This document shows, piece after piece, positions 8,131 through 17,233 of a DNA stretch of 64,000 nucleotides. Each line of letters starts with the position of its first letter. The first letter of the stretch is position 1. The stretch comes from Parvularcula sp038749595 (GTDB lineage Bacteria > Pseudomonadota > Alphaproteobacteria > Caulobacterales > Parvularculaceae): positions 1 to 64,000 of the forward strand of contig JBCDHW010000012.1 in assembly GCA_038749595.1 (NCBI GenBank). The letters run 5' to 3'. The notes beneath the pieces were generated by a model that saw only the letters and a list, made by a program, of their open reading frames with translations, had not been told where the DNA came from and searched no databases. The position numbers and the translations under genes were made by a program.

Positions 8131-9386
8131 CGGGTACGGTGCATATTATTGGTGCGGGGCTCGCGGGATTGTCGACAGCCTTGAACCTTCTCGATCAGGG
8201 CGTGCAGGTGCGCGTCTACGAAGGATCAGGGCAGGCGGGTGGCCGATGCCGGTCCTATCACGACAGCCGCCTCGACCGGACGATCGACAACGGCAACCAC
8301 CTGGTTCTTTCAGGGAATACTTCGGTGAAAGCCTATCGCGGGTTGGCCCAGGCTGATCCGGACACGATGGTCACTGCGCCCGAGGCGACGTTTCCATTTG
8401 TTGATCTTCAGACGGACGAACGTTGGACCGTCCGGATGAACGATGGCCCGATCCCGTGGTGGCCTTTGGTGAAGAATAGGCGGCCTGCGGGGGTTGGTCT
8501 CGGATCGATGATCCGTGCGGGACGTATTCTGACGGCCGGGCGATCGGATACAATTACAGATGTGTGCGGATCGTCGGGGAAAGTGCGCGATCGGTTCTGG
8601 GAGCCGATGGCGATGGCGGTGGTCAACCTGCCGCCGCAACGTGCGTCCGCTCAAGTTATGCGGGCCACTGCGCTTGAGGCTTGGCGCGATGGCCGTCTCG
8701 CGCGGCCGATGTTTGCGCCGCGAGGCCTTGGCGCGGCTCTGGTCGATCCCGCTTTGACCAAGCTTGAGGCATCGGGGTGCCCTGTCCAATTTGGCCAAGT
8801 GCTGCGGAGTGTGGATCAGCGCGACGGACGGATTACGACCCTGCGGTTTGCGAAGGAGGATGTTCCAATCGGCGAGGGTGACCGGGTTGTGCTTGCCGTC
8901 CCCGCGCACCGCCTTGCGGGAATTTTGCCGGATATCGACGTGCCTACAGAAACGTCATCGATCTTAAACGCGCATTTCTTGCTTTCGGATCCGACAATCC
9001 TAGAGGGAAAACCACCACTTCTTGGGGTGGTGGGAAGCCTGACCCAGTGGTTTTTTTTGAAAGGCGATATCGTCAGTCTGACGATCAGCGCGGCGGAATA
9101 TGTCGAGGGCAGCGATGCCCAAGAAGACGCTCTGCTTGAGCGGTTATGGGCAGAGACCGTCAGCGCGCTTGATTTGCCAGCCGGGGCTGCATTTTCTGCC
9201 GCTCGGCTGGTTCGGGAGAAGCGTGCAACTTTTCTCCAAACGCCCGAGAATATTGCCAAAAGGCCTGCGCAGGTGACACGCCTCACGAATTTATTCCTCG
9301 CTGGGGACTATGTGGACACGGGACTTCCCGCTACGATCGAAAGCGCAGTCCGGTCGGGTGAAAGGGCCGCGCGTTTGGCGGCTTGA
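8127..9386 (+). CDS. hpnE: Squalene-forming FAD-dependent reductase HpnE
   Basis: A 419-residue flavoprotein of the phytoene-desaturase/amine-oxidase type. The FAD dinucleotide site is IIGAGLAGLSTALNLL near the N-terminus, followed by AGGRCRS, and the C-terminal FAD motif is LAGDYVDTGLPATIESA. HpnE reduces hydroxysqualene to squalene in the HpnCDE pathway. The GTG at 8127 was chosen because it places the Rossmann strand immediately at the N-terminus and overlaps the hpnD stop as GTGA. An upstream start at 8058 would lie well inside hpnD. Confidence 0.92.
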   Translation: MTGTVHIIGAGLAGLSTALNLLDQGVQVRVYEGSGQAGGRCRSYHDSRLDRTIDNGNHLVLSGNTSVKAYRGLAQADPDTMVTAPEATFPFVDLQTDERWTVRMNDGPIPWWPLVKNRRPAGVGLGSMIRAGRILTAGRSDTITDVCGSSGKVRDRFWEPMAMAVVNLPPQRASAQVMRATALEAWRDGRLARPMFAPRGLGAALVDPALTKLEASGCPVQFGQVLRSVDQRDGRITTLRFAKEDVPIGEGDRVVLAVPAHRLAGILPDIDVPTETSSILNAHFLLSDPTILEGKPPLLGVVGSLTQWFFLKGDIVSLTISAAEYVEGSDAQEDALLERLWAETVSALDLPAGAAFSAARLVREKRATFLQTPENIAKRPAQVTRLTNLFLAGDYVDTGLPATIESAVRSGERAARLAA

Positions 9387-9402
9387 TGGAGGGACGTTGG
9401 GG

Positions 9403-11334
9403 ATGAAACACGGGACGAACGCTGCCCTTCCAGATCGCTCGAATGCGCTTGTTGAGGAGCAGGCTGAGCGCTTGTTTGGCATGCAAAAGGACGACGGGCA
9501 CATCGTCTTTGAACTCGAAGCTGATGTAACAATTCCCTCCGAGTACGTTCTTCTTCTCCGCTTTCTCGGCGAGGCCAATGCCGAGGAGGAGGCGGGCATT
9601 CGCCGGTATCTTTTGGCACAGCAAAAAGAGAATGGTTCGTGGCCGTTGTTTACCGGCGGGGCGGGAGACCTTTCGGCGACGGTGAAAGCGTATTGGGCTC
9701 TGAAGATCTGTGGCGAGCCAATCGACAGTGAAGCGATGGTGCGTGCACGGACTTGGGTGCTGGGGAACGGTGGTGCGGCGCGCGCGAATGTCTTTACACG
9801 GTATACTTTAGCACTGTTTGGTCATATTCCGTGGACGGGGTGCCCGTCGATGCCGGTCGAGGTGATGAACCTCCCGCGCTGGTTCCCGTTCCACACGTCG
9901 AAAATTGCCTACTGGTCACGCACGGTGATGATCCCGTTGTTGGTGCTCTTTGCCCGTAAGGCTTGCGCCGACGATCGGAGCACCACGCTTGATGAGCTGT
10001 TCATTGTCCCGCCGTTTGAAGAGAAGAAGTGGCAGACCAACCCGAATGGCACCGCGGTGGGCCAGGTCTTTCTCGCCTTGGATAAAGTCCTCCACGCAAT
10101 TGAGCCAAAGGTTCCGCAAAAGCTCCGTGAACCCGCTATTCGGCAGGCTGAGCAATTCGTTGTGCGGCACCTGAATGGCGAAGATGGTCTTGGTGCGATT
10201 TATCCAGCGATGGCCAATTCGGTGATGATGATGCACGCGCTTGGCTACACGGCGGATAACCCGCATATGCAAATCGCCCGCCGGTCAATTGATTTGCTGA
10301 AAGTGTGGCGCGGTGACCAGCTCTATTTGCAGCCGTGCGTGTCGCCCGTTTGGGATACCGCACTATCCGCACACGCCCTTCTTGAGGCAGGTGAGACCCA
10401 AGACCCGCGCCTTGAGGCGATGTTGGACTGGTTGAAGGACAAGCAGATCCTCGACCATCGCGGTGATTGGACCGCGCGACGCCCCAATGTCCGGCCCGGC
10501 GGATGGGCGTTTCAGTACGAGAACCCAGACTATCCGGATGTGGATGATACCGCTGTCGTCGCAATGGCGATGCACCGGCAGGGAAATCCTAAGTATAAGG
10601 AAAATATTGACCGCGCCTGCGAGTGGATTGTCGGTATGCAGTCATCCTCAGGCGGCTGGGGTGCGTTCGAGCCCGAGAACGAGCACTTCTACCTCAACGC
10701 GATCCCGTTCGCTGACCACGGTGCTTTGCTTGATCCGCCCACGGTGGATGTCACTGCGCGATGTGTCGGATGTCTGGCGCAGGTCGACCCTGATCGCTAT
10801 GCCGCTGCCATCGAGAGTGGCCTCAATTATTTGAAGCGCGAGCAGGAGCCGAATGGCTCTTGGTTCGGGCGCTGGGGTGCCAATTACGTGTACGGAACGT
10901 GGTCGGTGCTGGTTTGTCTGGAGCAGGCCGGTGTCGATATGCGCGAGCCTTGGGTGCGCAGCGCGGCGCAGTGGCTTAAAACCCAACAACGCCAGGACGG
11001 CGGCTGGGGCGAGGGCTTGGAGAGTTATGCGGAACCCGGCCGCGGCGACGACATTCCGTCCACGGCATCACAAACAGCGTGGGCGCTCATGGGGCTGATG
11101 GCAGCCGGCGATGTCCATTCCGATGAGGTCAAACGGGGTGTTCGTTATCTCCAGGATGCGCCGCGCGAAGACTCTGGCGCGCGCTGGGTGGAGAAACACT
11201 ACACCGGTACAGGGTTCCCAAAGGTTTTCTATCTCAAATACCATGGCTATGCTGCATTTTTCCCGCTCTGGGCCACAGCCCGCTACGAGCGCATGGCCAC
11301 GGCGAATGACCCGCGGCAAGGCTGGGGTATGTGA
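9403..11334 (+). CDS. shc: Squalene-hopene cyclase (HpnF)
   Basis: A 643-residue class II triterpene cyclase that cyclises squalene to hopene and hopanol at the membrane. The protonating DXDD motif is DVDDT with the first Asp at residue 379, very close to the position in characterised bacterial enzymes. Several QW-type repeats are visible (SSGGWGAFEPEN, QEPNGSWFGRWG, QRQDGGWGEGLESY). The ATG at 9403 has ggaggg upstream and starts 16 bases after hpnE ends; an earlier in-frame start would lie inside hpnE. The stop overlaps hpnG by four bases. Length and motifs are normal. Confidence 0.97.
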   Translation: MKHGTNAALPDRSNALVEEQAERLFGMQKDDGHIVFELEADVTIPSEYVLLLRFLGEANAEEEAGIRRYLLAQQKENGSWPLFTGGAGDLSATVKAYWALKICGEPIDSEAMVRARTWVLGNGGAARANVFTRYTLALFGHIPWTGCPSMPVEVMNLPRWFPFHTSKIAYWSRTVMIPLLVLFARKACADDRSTTLDELFIVPPFEEKKWQTNPNGTAVGQVFLALDKVLHAIEPKVPQKLREPAIRQAEQFVVRHLNGEDGLGAIYPAMANSVMMMHALGYTADNPHMQIARRSIDLLKVWRGDQLYLQPCVSPVWDTALSAHALLEAGETQDPRLEAMLDWLKDKQILDHRGDWTARRPNVRPGGWAFQYENPDYPDVDDTAVVAMAMHRQGNPKYKENIDRACEWIVGMQSSSGGWGAFEPENEHFYLNAIPFADHGALLDPPTVDVTARCVGCLAQVDPDRYAAAIESGLNYLKREQEPNGSWFGRWGANYVYGTWSVLVCLEQAGVDMREPWVRSAAQWLKTQQRQDGGWGEGLESYAEPGRGDDIPSTASQTAWALMGLMAAGDVHSDEVKRGVRYLQDAPREDSGARWVEKHYTGTGFPKVFYLKYHGYAAFFPLWATARYERMATANDPRQGWGM

Positions 11335-11969
11335 AGCTCGGTATTGTTTGTGGTCTGAAGTCTGAGCGCGCTGTCCTTTCCGGGGTCGATGCACAGTTTT
11401 TCATATCGGGCGCGAACGCTCAGCGGGCACGCGAGGGCGCGGCCATGCTCGTCTCTTCGGGGATTGAAGCGTTGGTTTCGTTCGGTATTTCCGGTGCTGT
11501 GCGTCCCGGCCTTGAGCCGGGAACATTGCTCCTACCCGACACGATCATGAACGATGACGGCGAGTGTTTTCAAACCTCAGAGCTGCCAGGAGTGGGTGTT
11601 CCGGATCCTGCATTCGGCTCGGATGCCTTGATCACGTCAGCCGCCGCGAAGGCGCAACTTTCCGCCCATTGGGGCGTCGCGTCCGTCGATATGGAAAGCC
11701 ACGCCGTTGCAGATGCCGCTCGGGCAGCGCGCCTACCGCTCTACGTCTTACGGGCGATCGCCGATACCGCGGAGCAGAGCTTGCCCCCGTCGGCCCAAGG
11801 CGCGGTTCGCCCCGACGGCTCCATCAACACGCTGAAGACCTTGATCGGCCTGTTCCGCCGCCCGCAGGACCTGGCGAAACTGATGACCTTAGGGCGTCAG
11901 TCCGCGGCGGGTCATGAAGCTCTGCGCCGCGAAGGCCGCCGCTTGATTGAAGAGCTCGCAGAGCGATAG
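11331..11969 (+). CDS. hpnG: Adenosylhopane nucleosidase HpnG
   Basis: A 212-residue purine-nucleoside phosphorylase/MTAN-fold protein. The N-terminal GIVCGLKSE, the SFGISGAV segment and the substrate-binding VDMESHAV motif are visible. In hopanoid synthesis HpnG removes adenine from adenosylhopane to give ribosylhopane, directly after the HpnH reaction encoded at 13991-15175. The GTG start at 11331 forms a GTGA overlap with the cyclase stop. It is the last gene of the contiguous overlapping run; the next gene starts 24 bases later with its own strong ribosome-binding site. Confidence 0.9.
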   Translation: MKLGIVCGLKSERAVLSGVDAQFFISGANAQRAREGAAMLVSSGIEALVSFGISGAVRPGLEPGTLLLPDTIMNDDGECFQTSELPGVGVPDPAFGSDALITSAAAKAQLSAHWGVASVDMESHAVADAARAARLPLYVLRAIADTAEQSLPPSAQGAVRPDGSINTLKTLIGLFRRPQDLAKLMTLGRQSAAGHEALRREGRRLIEELAER

Positions 11970-11993
11970 GTCACCTCCAACAAAGGAGACCCC

Positions 11994-13127
11994 ATGACCG
12001 ATATCCCTGCAACGATGCGTAAGATGACGAGTACGGCGAAAGCCGACGGAACGCTCGAAGTGCGCCTCAGCGAAGTCCCCGTTCCGCAGCCTGGCCCAGG
12101 CCAGCTGTTGGTCAAAGTGGAGGCTGCGCCGATCAATCCCTCAGACCTCGCGCTGCTCATCAGCCTCGCCGACGTCAGCAAAGCGACTGTATCGGGTACG
12201 GATGAACTTCCCGTGGTGACGATGCCGATCCCCGAGTTCGCGCAACCGATGATGAAAGGGCGGCTCGACAAGCCGATGCCCGTCGGGAACGAAGGCGCGG
12301 GCCTTGTTGTTGCCGCAGGCGATGACGCGGGCAAGACGATGATCGGCAGACGGATTGCTGCGGCTGGCGGTGAGATGTTTGCAGAATATCACGTGGTCCC
12401 TGCGGCGATGTCGATGCCACTCGCCGATGACGCGACTGCGCGCGACGGTGCCTCGAGTTTTGTTAATCCGATGACGGCGCTTTCGATGACGGAGGTCATG
12501 AAACGGGACGGGTCGAAGGGCTTGATCCACACGGCGGCGGCGTCAAATCTCGGCCAAATGTTGCAGCGGATTTGTAAGGCCGACGGCATCCCGCTCATCA
12601 ACATTGTGCGGAAGCCGGAGCAGCAAGCGATCCTCAATGATCTGGGTGCTGCGTATACATTCAACAGCTCGGACGAGAATTTCATGGCCGCGTTGGTTGG
12701 TGCGTGTTCAGAGACGGGCGCAACGATCGCGTTCGACGCGATTGGCGGCGGTGCGCTTGCTGGCCAGCTGGTGACCGCGATGGAGATGGCGGCTGCGGCG
12801 AAGATGTCCGAGTACAGCCGTTATGGGTCGGACACTTATAAGCATGTCTACATTTATGGCCGCTTGGACCTGTCGCCCACCATCCTGCCGCCGTCCGTGG
12901 GGATGGCTTGGGGTGTCGGAGGGTTCTTGTTGCCGCACTTCTTGGCGAGTGTTGGCAATGAAGTTCGTATGAAGATGGTCGGGCGGGTGATGTCTGAGCT
13001 GAAGACGACGTTTGCTAGTCATTACACGGCGGAACTCAGCCTCGCTGATGCCCTCAAACCTGAAAACATCCTTGCCTACAACGCCCGCAAGACTGGGGAG
13101 AAGTACCTGATCACCCCGGCGCGGTGA
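11994..13127 (+). CDS. Medium-chain dehydrogenase/reductase, zinc-independent type
   Basis: A 377-residue MDR-superfamily oxidoreductase. The N-terminal GroES-like half has VKVEAAPINPSDLALL and the VGNEGAGLVVAAG segment, and the NAD(P)-binding half follows. The catalytic zinc cysteines of alcohol dehydrogenases are not evident, which points to the quinone-oxidoreductase/enoyl-reductase side of the superfamily. The ribosome-binding site aaaggaga sits 6-7 bases before the ATG. It lies 24 bases after hpnG on the same strand and before a hairpin, so it is probably the last gene of the hpnC operon. No hopanoid role is established; reduction of a hopanoid intermediate is only an inference. Confidence 0.8.
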   Translation: MTDIPATMRKMTSTAKADGTLEVRLSEVPVPQPGPGQLLVKVEAAPINPSDLALLISLADVSKATVSGTDELPVVTMPIPEFAQPMMKGRLDKPMPVGNEGAGLVVAAGDDAGKTMIGRRIAAAGGEMFAEYHVVPAAMSMPLADDATARDGASSFVNPMTALSMTEVMKRDGSKGLIHTAAASNLGQMLQRICKADGIPLINIVRKPEQQAILNDLGAAYTFNSSDENFMAALVGACSETGATIAFDAIGGGALAGQLVTAMEMAAAAKMSEYSRYGSDTYKHVYIYGRLDLSPTILPPSVGMAWGVGGFLLPHFLASVGNEVRMKMVGRVMSELKTTFASHYTAELSLADALKPENILAYNARKTGEKYLITPAR

Positions 13128-13169
13128 CCGGAAAGCACGGCGTGCAAACACTGCGTCCGCACCTCTAGC

Positions 13170-13193
13170 CCGGCGCCTCAATGAAGGCGCCGG
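13170..13193. terminator. Convergent hairpin between the dehydrogenase and the transglutaminase-like gene
   Basis: Arms ccggcgcct and aggcgccgg form a perfect 9-bp GC-rich stem with a six-base loop. It lies exactly between two converging stop codons. Neither strand has a long T-run (only two T follow on the plus strand), so a bidirectional terminator is likely but not certain. Confidence 0.55.
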
Positions 13194-13194
13194 T

Positions 13195-13959
13195 TCAGAA
13201 GTCGGCGACGAAACCTTCGGGATTGCCTTCAAAAAACTGTTGTTCGCCGTCCTCATCCGTCTCGCCGATGGGCCATTCGCCTGGTCCCGCGACTTCTGCC
13301 AGCACATAGGTTCGGCCGCTGAGGGTGAACGACAAGTCTCCCGGCTCTGGCTCAATCTCGATGCCGATATTGACATGATCCGCATACGTTAAGAACACGA
13401 CGCTGCGCCCCACATTAGAGGAGCGCAGCAGCGCCGCAGCCAAGACGCTCTTGCTATCGCAGTCGCCATAATTCCGTGTCAGGACTTTTCGCGGGGGTAG
13501 AAAGCCCGTCTGCGGAGGAACCCGGTAGGGGATGTTCTGGACAAAGTTGACAATGGCTTCCGCACGCTCGCGTTCGTTGCCCTTGAACCGTTTTGTGATC
13601 GTGCCAAACGCGCGCCCGCGCTCGGTGGCGCGAAGAATGCGCGGCAAATCGAGCTGGCAAACATTGTCCCGGCACCGCCGGAACTGAAGCTCTTCGAGGC
13701 GGGTACTGACGAACGCGAGGGCTTCGTCGAGTTCGTCTTCGCGGTAGGGCCCAGAGACGCGAAAGCCGCCGTTTCGCCGGAACGATAGACCGTAATCGTC
13801 GCCGAGGGTTTCGATCAAATCACGCCGCACCTGCGCTTGCAAAAGCGGGTCGTTGAGATCGCTGCCTAAGAAACGAAAGACCTCGTCATCGTCAGCGTAC
13901 GCGCCGGGTGAAAAGGCAAGGTGAAGCGCGCCGACGGCGACAAAAAGGATGGATCTCAA
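13195..13959 (-). CDS. Periplasmic transglutaminase-like cysteine protein
   Basis: A 254-residue exported protein. The first 22 residues (ending SPGAYA) look like a Sec signal peptide. A transglutaminase-like core is visible: the Cys in NYGDCDSKSVL, the His in TYADHVNIG, and a downstream acidic segment that could supply the third residue. Such proteins may be peptidases or amide-forming enzymes; the substrate here is unknown. The start is a TTG with aggggat upstream. It follows hpnH by about 31 bases on the same strand, so ispH-hpnH-this gene is probably one operon. Its presence beside hpnH is unusual. Confidence 0.75.
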   Translation of the reverse strand: MRSILFVAVGALHLAFSPGAYADDDEVFRFLGSDLNDPLLQAQVRRDLIETLGDDYGLSFRRNGGFRVSGPYREDELDEALAFVSTRLEELQFRRCRDNVCQLDLPRILRATERGRAFGTITKRFKGNERERAEAIVNFVQNIPYRVPPQTGFLPPRKVLTRNYGDCDSKSVLAAALLRSSNVGRSVVFLTYADHVNIGIEIEPEPGDLSFTLSGRTYVLAEVAGPGEWPIGETDEDGEQQFFEGNPEGFVADF

Positions 13960-13990
13960 GGAACAATCCCCTGGCAGCTGAAATGGCTGT

Positions 13991-15175
13991 CTACAGATTA
14001 TCGATCAGCGTGGTGGCCGATTTGCTCTGAGCACGCCGTGGTTTTGGCTTGGCATTCTTGAGTTCGACCTCAAGCTCAGCCATTTTTGCATCAACAATCT
14101 CTTGGTGCACATCGATCGCTGGGCGCGTGGAGCGCAAATCAAGCTCTGGCGCCATGGGGCCTTCCGTCTTGATGCCATTCATCACGATAGGGAGCATTTT
14201 CCACGGCTTCGAAAACGCAGTATCCGCCGCTGTTGGCTCATAGCCGCAGTGCGCCATGCAGTCGTTACACTTCTCGTAGGCGCCGGTTCCGTAGCTGTCC
14301 CAGTCGGTCTCCTCCATCAGCTCTTGGAACGTATCAACGTGGCCTTCGCCGATGAGGTAGCAGGGCTTTTGCCAGCCGAACACGTTGTAGGTCGGCATGC
14401 CCCACGGAGTACACTTCATCTCTTGGTTACCAGCGAGGAAATCGAGGAACAGGTCTGAATGGGCCAAGGTCCACTTCGAACCGCGGTCGTCGCGGATCTT
14501 GAACAGCTGGCGGAAATATTTCTTCGTTTTCTGGCGGTTGAGAAAGCTCTCCTGGTCCGGCGCACGCTCGTACGCGAAGCCGGGCGAGATCGACACATTC
14601 ACCTCAAGCTCAGCTGCGAAGTCGAGGTAGTCCGCAAGCTCCTCGACATCATAACCGTCAAAGATGGTGGCGTTCACGTTGACCTGAAAGCCGCGCTCTT
14701 GCGCAGCTTTGATCCCCTTTACCGCCTTTTGGAACACCCCTTCCTGGCAGACAGCTTCATCGTGGGTTTTCTCGAGGCCATCGAGGTGGACCGAGAAGAA
14801 CAGGAATGGGCTTGGCTCAAACAGGTCGAGTTTCTTTTCGAGGAGGAGGGCATTGGTACACAGGCTGACGAACTTTTTCCGCTCGACCAGGCCCCGCACA
14901 ATTTCGCCGATCTCCTTATGGATCAGCGGCTCACCGCCGGGAATAGCGACCATGGGAGCGCCGCATTCTTCGGCAGCTTTCCAGCACTGCTCGGGTGTCA
15001 GGCGCTGGTTCAAAATGGGCTTAGGATAGTCGATCTTGCCGCAGCCCGCGCAGGCCAAATTACACCGGAACAGCGGCTCTAGCATCAGAACCAGAGGATA
15101 CCGTTTGCGCCCGAGCAGTTTCTGCTTGGCGATATAGGCGGCAACAGCGGCCTGTTGGCGGACGGGTACGGGCAT
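13991..15175 (-). CDS. hpnH: Adenosylhopane synthase HpnH (radical SAM)
   Basis: A 394-residue radical SAM protein. The iron-sulfur motif is CNLACAGC (CxxxCxxC, about residues 38-45), followed by the SAM-binding IPGGEPLIHKE. Further cysteines near residue 300 (EKCNDCMAHCGYEP) are typical of the family. HpnH joins a 5'-deoxyadenosyl group to hopene, which begins the C35 side chain; HpnG then removes adenine. The C-terminal 40 residues are Lys/Arg/Ala-rich and poorly conserved. The ATG at 15175 follows ispH by 39 bases, on the same strand. Confidence 0.95.
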   Translation of the reverse strand: MPVPVRQQAAVAAYIAKQKLLGRKRYPLVLMLEPLFRCNLACAGCGKIDYPKPILNQRLTPEQCWKAAEECGAPMVAIPGGEPLIHKEIGEIVRGLVERKKFVSLCTNALLLEKKLDLFEPSPFLFFSVHLDGLEKTHDEAVCQEGVFQKAVKGIKAAQERGFQVNVNATIFDGYDVEELADYLDFAAELEVNVSISPGFAYERAPDQESFLNRQKTKKYFRQLFKIRDDRGSKWTLAHSDLFLDFLAGNQEMKCTPWGMPTYNVFGWQKPCYLIGEGHVDTFQELMEETDWDSYGTGAYEKCNDCMAHCGYEPTAADTAFSKPWKMLPIVMNGIKTEGPMAPELDLRSTRPAIDVHQEIVDAKMAELEVELKNAKPKPRRAQSKSATTLIDNL

Positions 15176-15195
15176 GTGGTGCGGCTCCGTTTCAG

Positions 15196-15220
15196 GCCTA
15201 AAATTGCTTTTAAATTAGGC
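15196..15220 (-). other. Small AT-rich hairpin between ispH and hpnH
   Basis: Arms gcctaa and ttaggc form a 6-bp stem spanning the ispH stop codon. It is too weak and lacks a T-tract on the minus strand to call a terminator. It may modulate the step from ispH to hpnH or be chance. Confidence 0.25.
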
Positions 15221-16180
15221 GGCTGTCGTCGTCTTTTCTCGCACTTGAGCAAGTGCAGGCGGCAATTTGAAGTGAACATTTTCGTCAACGCCGTCGAGGG
15301 GCCGTTCTGTGACGTCAAACCATTCGCCCAAGCGCTCAACGACCTGTCGGACCAGCTCCTCTGGAGCGGATGCCCCGGCGGAGATGCCTACGGTGTCGGC
15401 CGCTACGAACCACACCGGGTCGAGCGCATCAGCATTTTCGACAAGAAACGATGGCAGCCCCTTTTGCTCGCCCAGATCCCTTAATCGATTTGAATTCGAG
15501 CTGTTCTTCGAACCAACGATGAGGATCATATCGGCGTGATCGGCGAGATCATCGACAGCGTTTTGGCGGTTCTGCGTCGCGTAGCAAATATCCCGGGTAT
15601 CGGGCCCGACGATGTTGGGGAAGCGCGCCTTTAGGGCCTCGATAACACCGCGAGTATCATTTAAACTCAGGGTCGTTTGGGTAACGAAAGAAACCTTTTC
15701 GGGATCGGTGACGTCGAGATTCTCTACGTCTTCCTCAGTTCCGACGACATGCACAGTGCCGTCGATCTGTCCCAAGGTTCCGGTGACCTCCGGATGGCCA
15801 AGGTGGCCGATGAGAATGACATCATAGCCCTTAGCCGCATACCGACGGCCTTCCTTATGGACCTTATTCACCAGCGGGCAGGTCGCATCGAGGACATCGA
15901 GCTTGCGGCCGGCCGCAGCCTCCTCAACCCGGCGTGCCACGCCGTGGGCAGAGTAAATCGCCACCGCGCCGATAGGGATGTCATCGACCTCCTCGACGAA
16001 CCGCGCACCCTTCGCGCGAAGCGACTCAACCACATGTTTGTTATGCACAATTTCATGCCGGACGTAGACCGGAGCGCCATATTTCTCGAGGGCGAGCTCG
16101 ACGATATCGATAGCCCGCTCCACCCCTGCGCAGAAGCCACGCGGGGTCGCAAGAACCAGATCAAGTCGACGACGTGTCAT
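15215..16180 (-). CDS. ispH: 4-hydroxy-3-methylbut-2-enyl diphosphate reductase
   Basis: A 321-residue IspH. The three iron-sulfur cysteines appear in PRGFCAGVERA, DATCPLVNKVH and DICYATQNRQ, and the substrate histidines and SSNSNRL motif are present. The enzyme makes IPP and DMAPP, the last MEP step. The ATG at 16180 has ggggagag upstream and starts MTRRRLDLVLATPRGFC as expected; an earlier start at 16240 would add 20 unsupported residues. It is probably the promoter-proximal gene of ispH-hpnH-transglutaminase-like, which ties isoprenoid supply to hopanoid extension. Confidence 0.96.
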   Translation of the reverse strand: MTRRRLDLVLATPRGFCAGVERAIDIVELALEKYGAPVYVRHEIVHNKHVVESLRAKGARFVEEVDDIPIGAVAIYSAHGVARRVEEAAAGRKLDVLDATCPLVNKVHKEGRRYAAKGYDVILIGHLGHPEVTGTLGQIDGTVHVVGTEEDVENLDVTDPEKVSFVTQTTLSLNDTRGVIEALKARFPNIVGPDTRDICYATQNRQNAVDDLADHADMILIVGSKNSSNSNRLRDLGEQKGLPSFLVENADALDPVWFVAADTVGISAGASAPEELVRQVVERLGEWFDVTERPLDGVDENVHFKLPPALAQVREKTTTAA

Positions 16181-16414
16181 CTGTCTCTCCCCATGCCATG
16201 ACCTGCGAACACGCGCCGACCATTTGAACGCATCATTCAAAATTCTTCGGCAAGACGCAACGTTCGTTACAGAAGCTGCGCTGCAAGTGTTCTTAACCCC
16301 TCGTTAGGGTCTCTCTCGCGCCGCTTGTTAAAACTGTTGCCGCGCGCTGGCCTCAGGTTAGGGTAGCGCGCCGAAGAACGCCGCCAAGGTGTCACCGGAG
16401 ACAGCGGAGGACCT

Positions 16415-17182
16415 ATGAGCACGACGCAAACCACCGAGCATCCCTCGTCCATGTCGACCGAAGAGCGGCAGATCCGCAATGATTTAGCCGCAGCGTACAG
16501 GCTTGTGGCCCGTTTCGGGTGGGACGATCTCGTCTTCACCCATATTTCGGCGCGGGTACCCGGACCCGATCACCACTTTCTGATTAACCCCTACGGCCTC
16601 TTGTTCGAGGAAATTACGGCGTCGAGCCTCGTAAAAGTCGACATGAACGGCTTCAAAATCGACGATAGCCCCTACGAGGTGAACCCAGCGGGCTTCACGA
16701 TCCATTCCGCGGTGCATATGGCGCGGGAAGACGCCGGTTGTGTGATGCACCTACACACAGTCGATGGAACCGCCGTCTCGACCCATGCTGAGGGCCTCCT
16801 ACCGCTCAACCAGACGGCCCAGCTGATCCTCTCTGATCTTTCTTACCATGACTATGAAGGGGTCGCGATGGATCACGATGAGCGACCGCGGCTTCAGAAC
16901 GATCTTGGCGCCAGCAGTACGATGCTGCTCCGCAACCACGGCACCCTGACGATTGGCATGACCGTCGCCCAGGCCTTCACGCGGATGTATTTCTTAGAGC
17001 GCGCGTGCTCGATGCAAGTGGCGACGTTTGCGGGCAATCGAGAACTCTACCCGATCGCAGAGGATGTGATGGAGAAGAACGCGGGGATCGCGAAGGCCGG
17101 TTTGGTGATGACGGCCGACGCGTTGGTCTGGCCCGCGCTGATCCGGAAGCTCGACCGGGAAGCTCCTGACTACAAGGACTGA
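16415..17182 (+). CDS. Class II aldolase/adducin family protein
   Basis: A 255-residue protein of the fuculose-phosphate-aldolase fold. The metal-binding HLHT (in GCVMHLHTVDGTA) and the later LLRNHGTLTIG histidine are visible, and the N-terminal FTHISARVPGPD is typical of the stand-alone group. Many members remain uncharacterised; sugar-phosphate aldol cleavage or a decarboxylase-type activity are both possible. The ATG has gcggagga upstream. It is divergent from ispH across a 234-base gap that contains several TTAA-rich stretches (near 16308-16340) but no gene. Confidence 0.85.
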   Translation: MSTTQTTEHPSSMSTEERQIRNDLAAAYRLVARFGWDDLVFTHISARVPGPDHHFLINPYGLLFEEITASSLVKVDMNGFKIDDSPYEVNPAGFTIHSAVHMAREDAGCVMHLHTVDGTAVSTHAEGLLPLNQTAQLILSDLSYHDYEGVAMDHDERPRLQNDLGASSTMLLRNHGTLTIGMTVAQAFTRMYFLERACSMQVATFAGNRELYPIAEDVMEKNAGIAKAGLVMTADALVWPALIRKLDREAPDYKD

Positions 17183-17208
17183 CGCTCGCTTGTCTTTTGC
17201 GAGCCGCG

Positions 17209-17233
17209 GCGCATCGACCGGAATCGATGGCGC
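17209..17233. other. Imperfect hairpin in the gap before the DEAD-box gene
   Basis: The arms gcgcatcga and tcgatggcgc pair with one bulge around a six-base loop. It lies 27 bases after the aldolase-like gene and could end that transcript, but there is no T-tract. The gap 17183-17427 holds no other convincing feature. Confidence 0.25.

Noticed and set aside
16300..16345. CtrA-type TTAA-N7-TTAA site before the aldolase-like gene
   Set aside because: ttaacccctcgttagg matches only partly (the second half is ttag, not ttaa), so chance is as likely.
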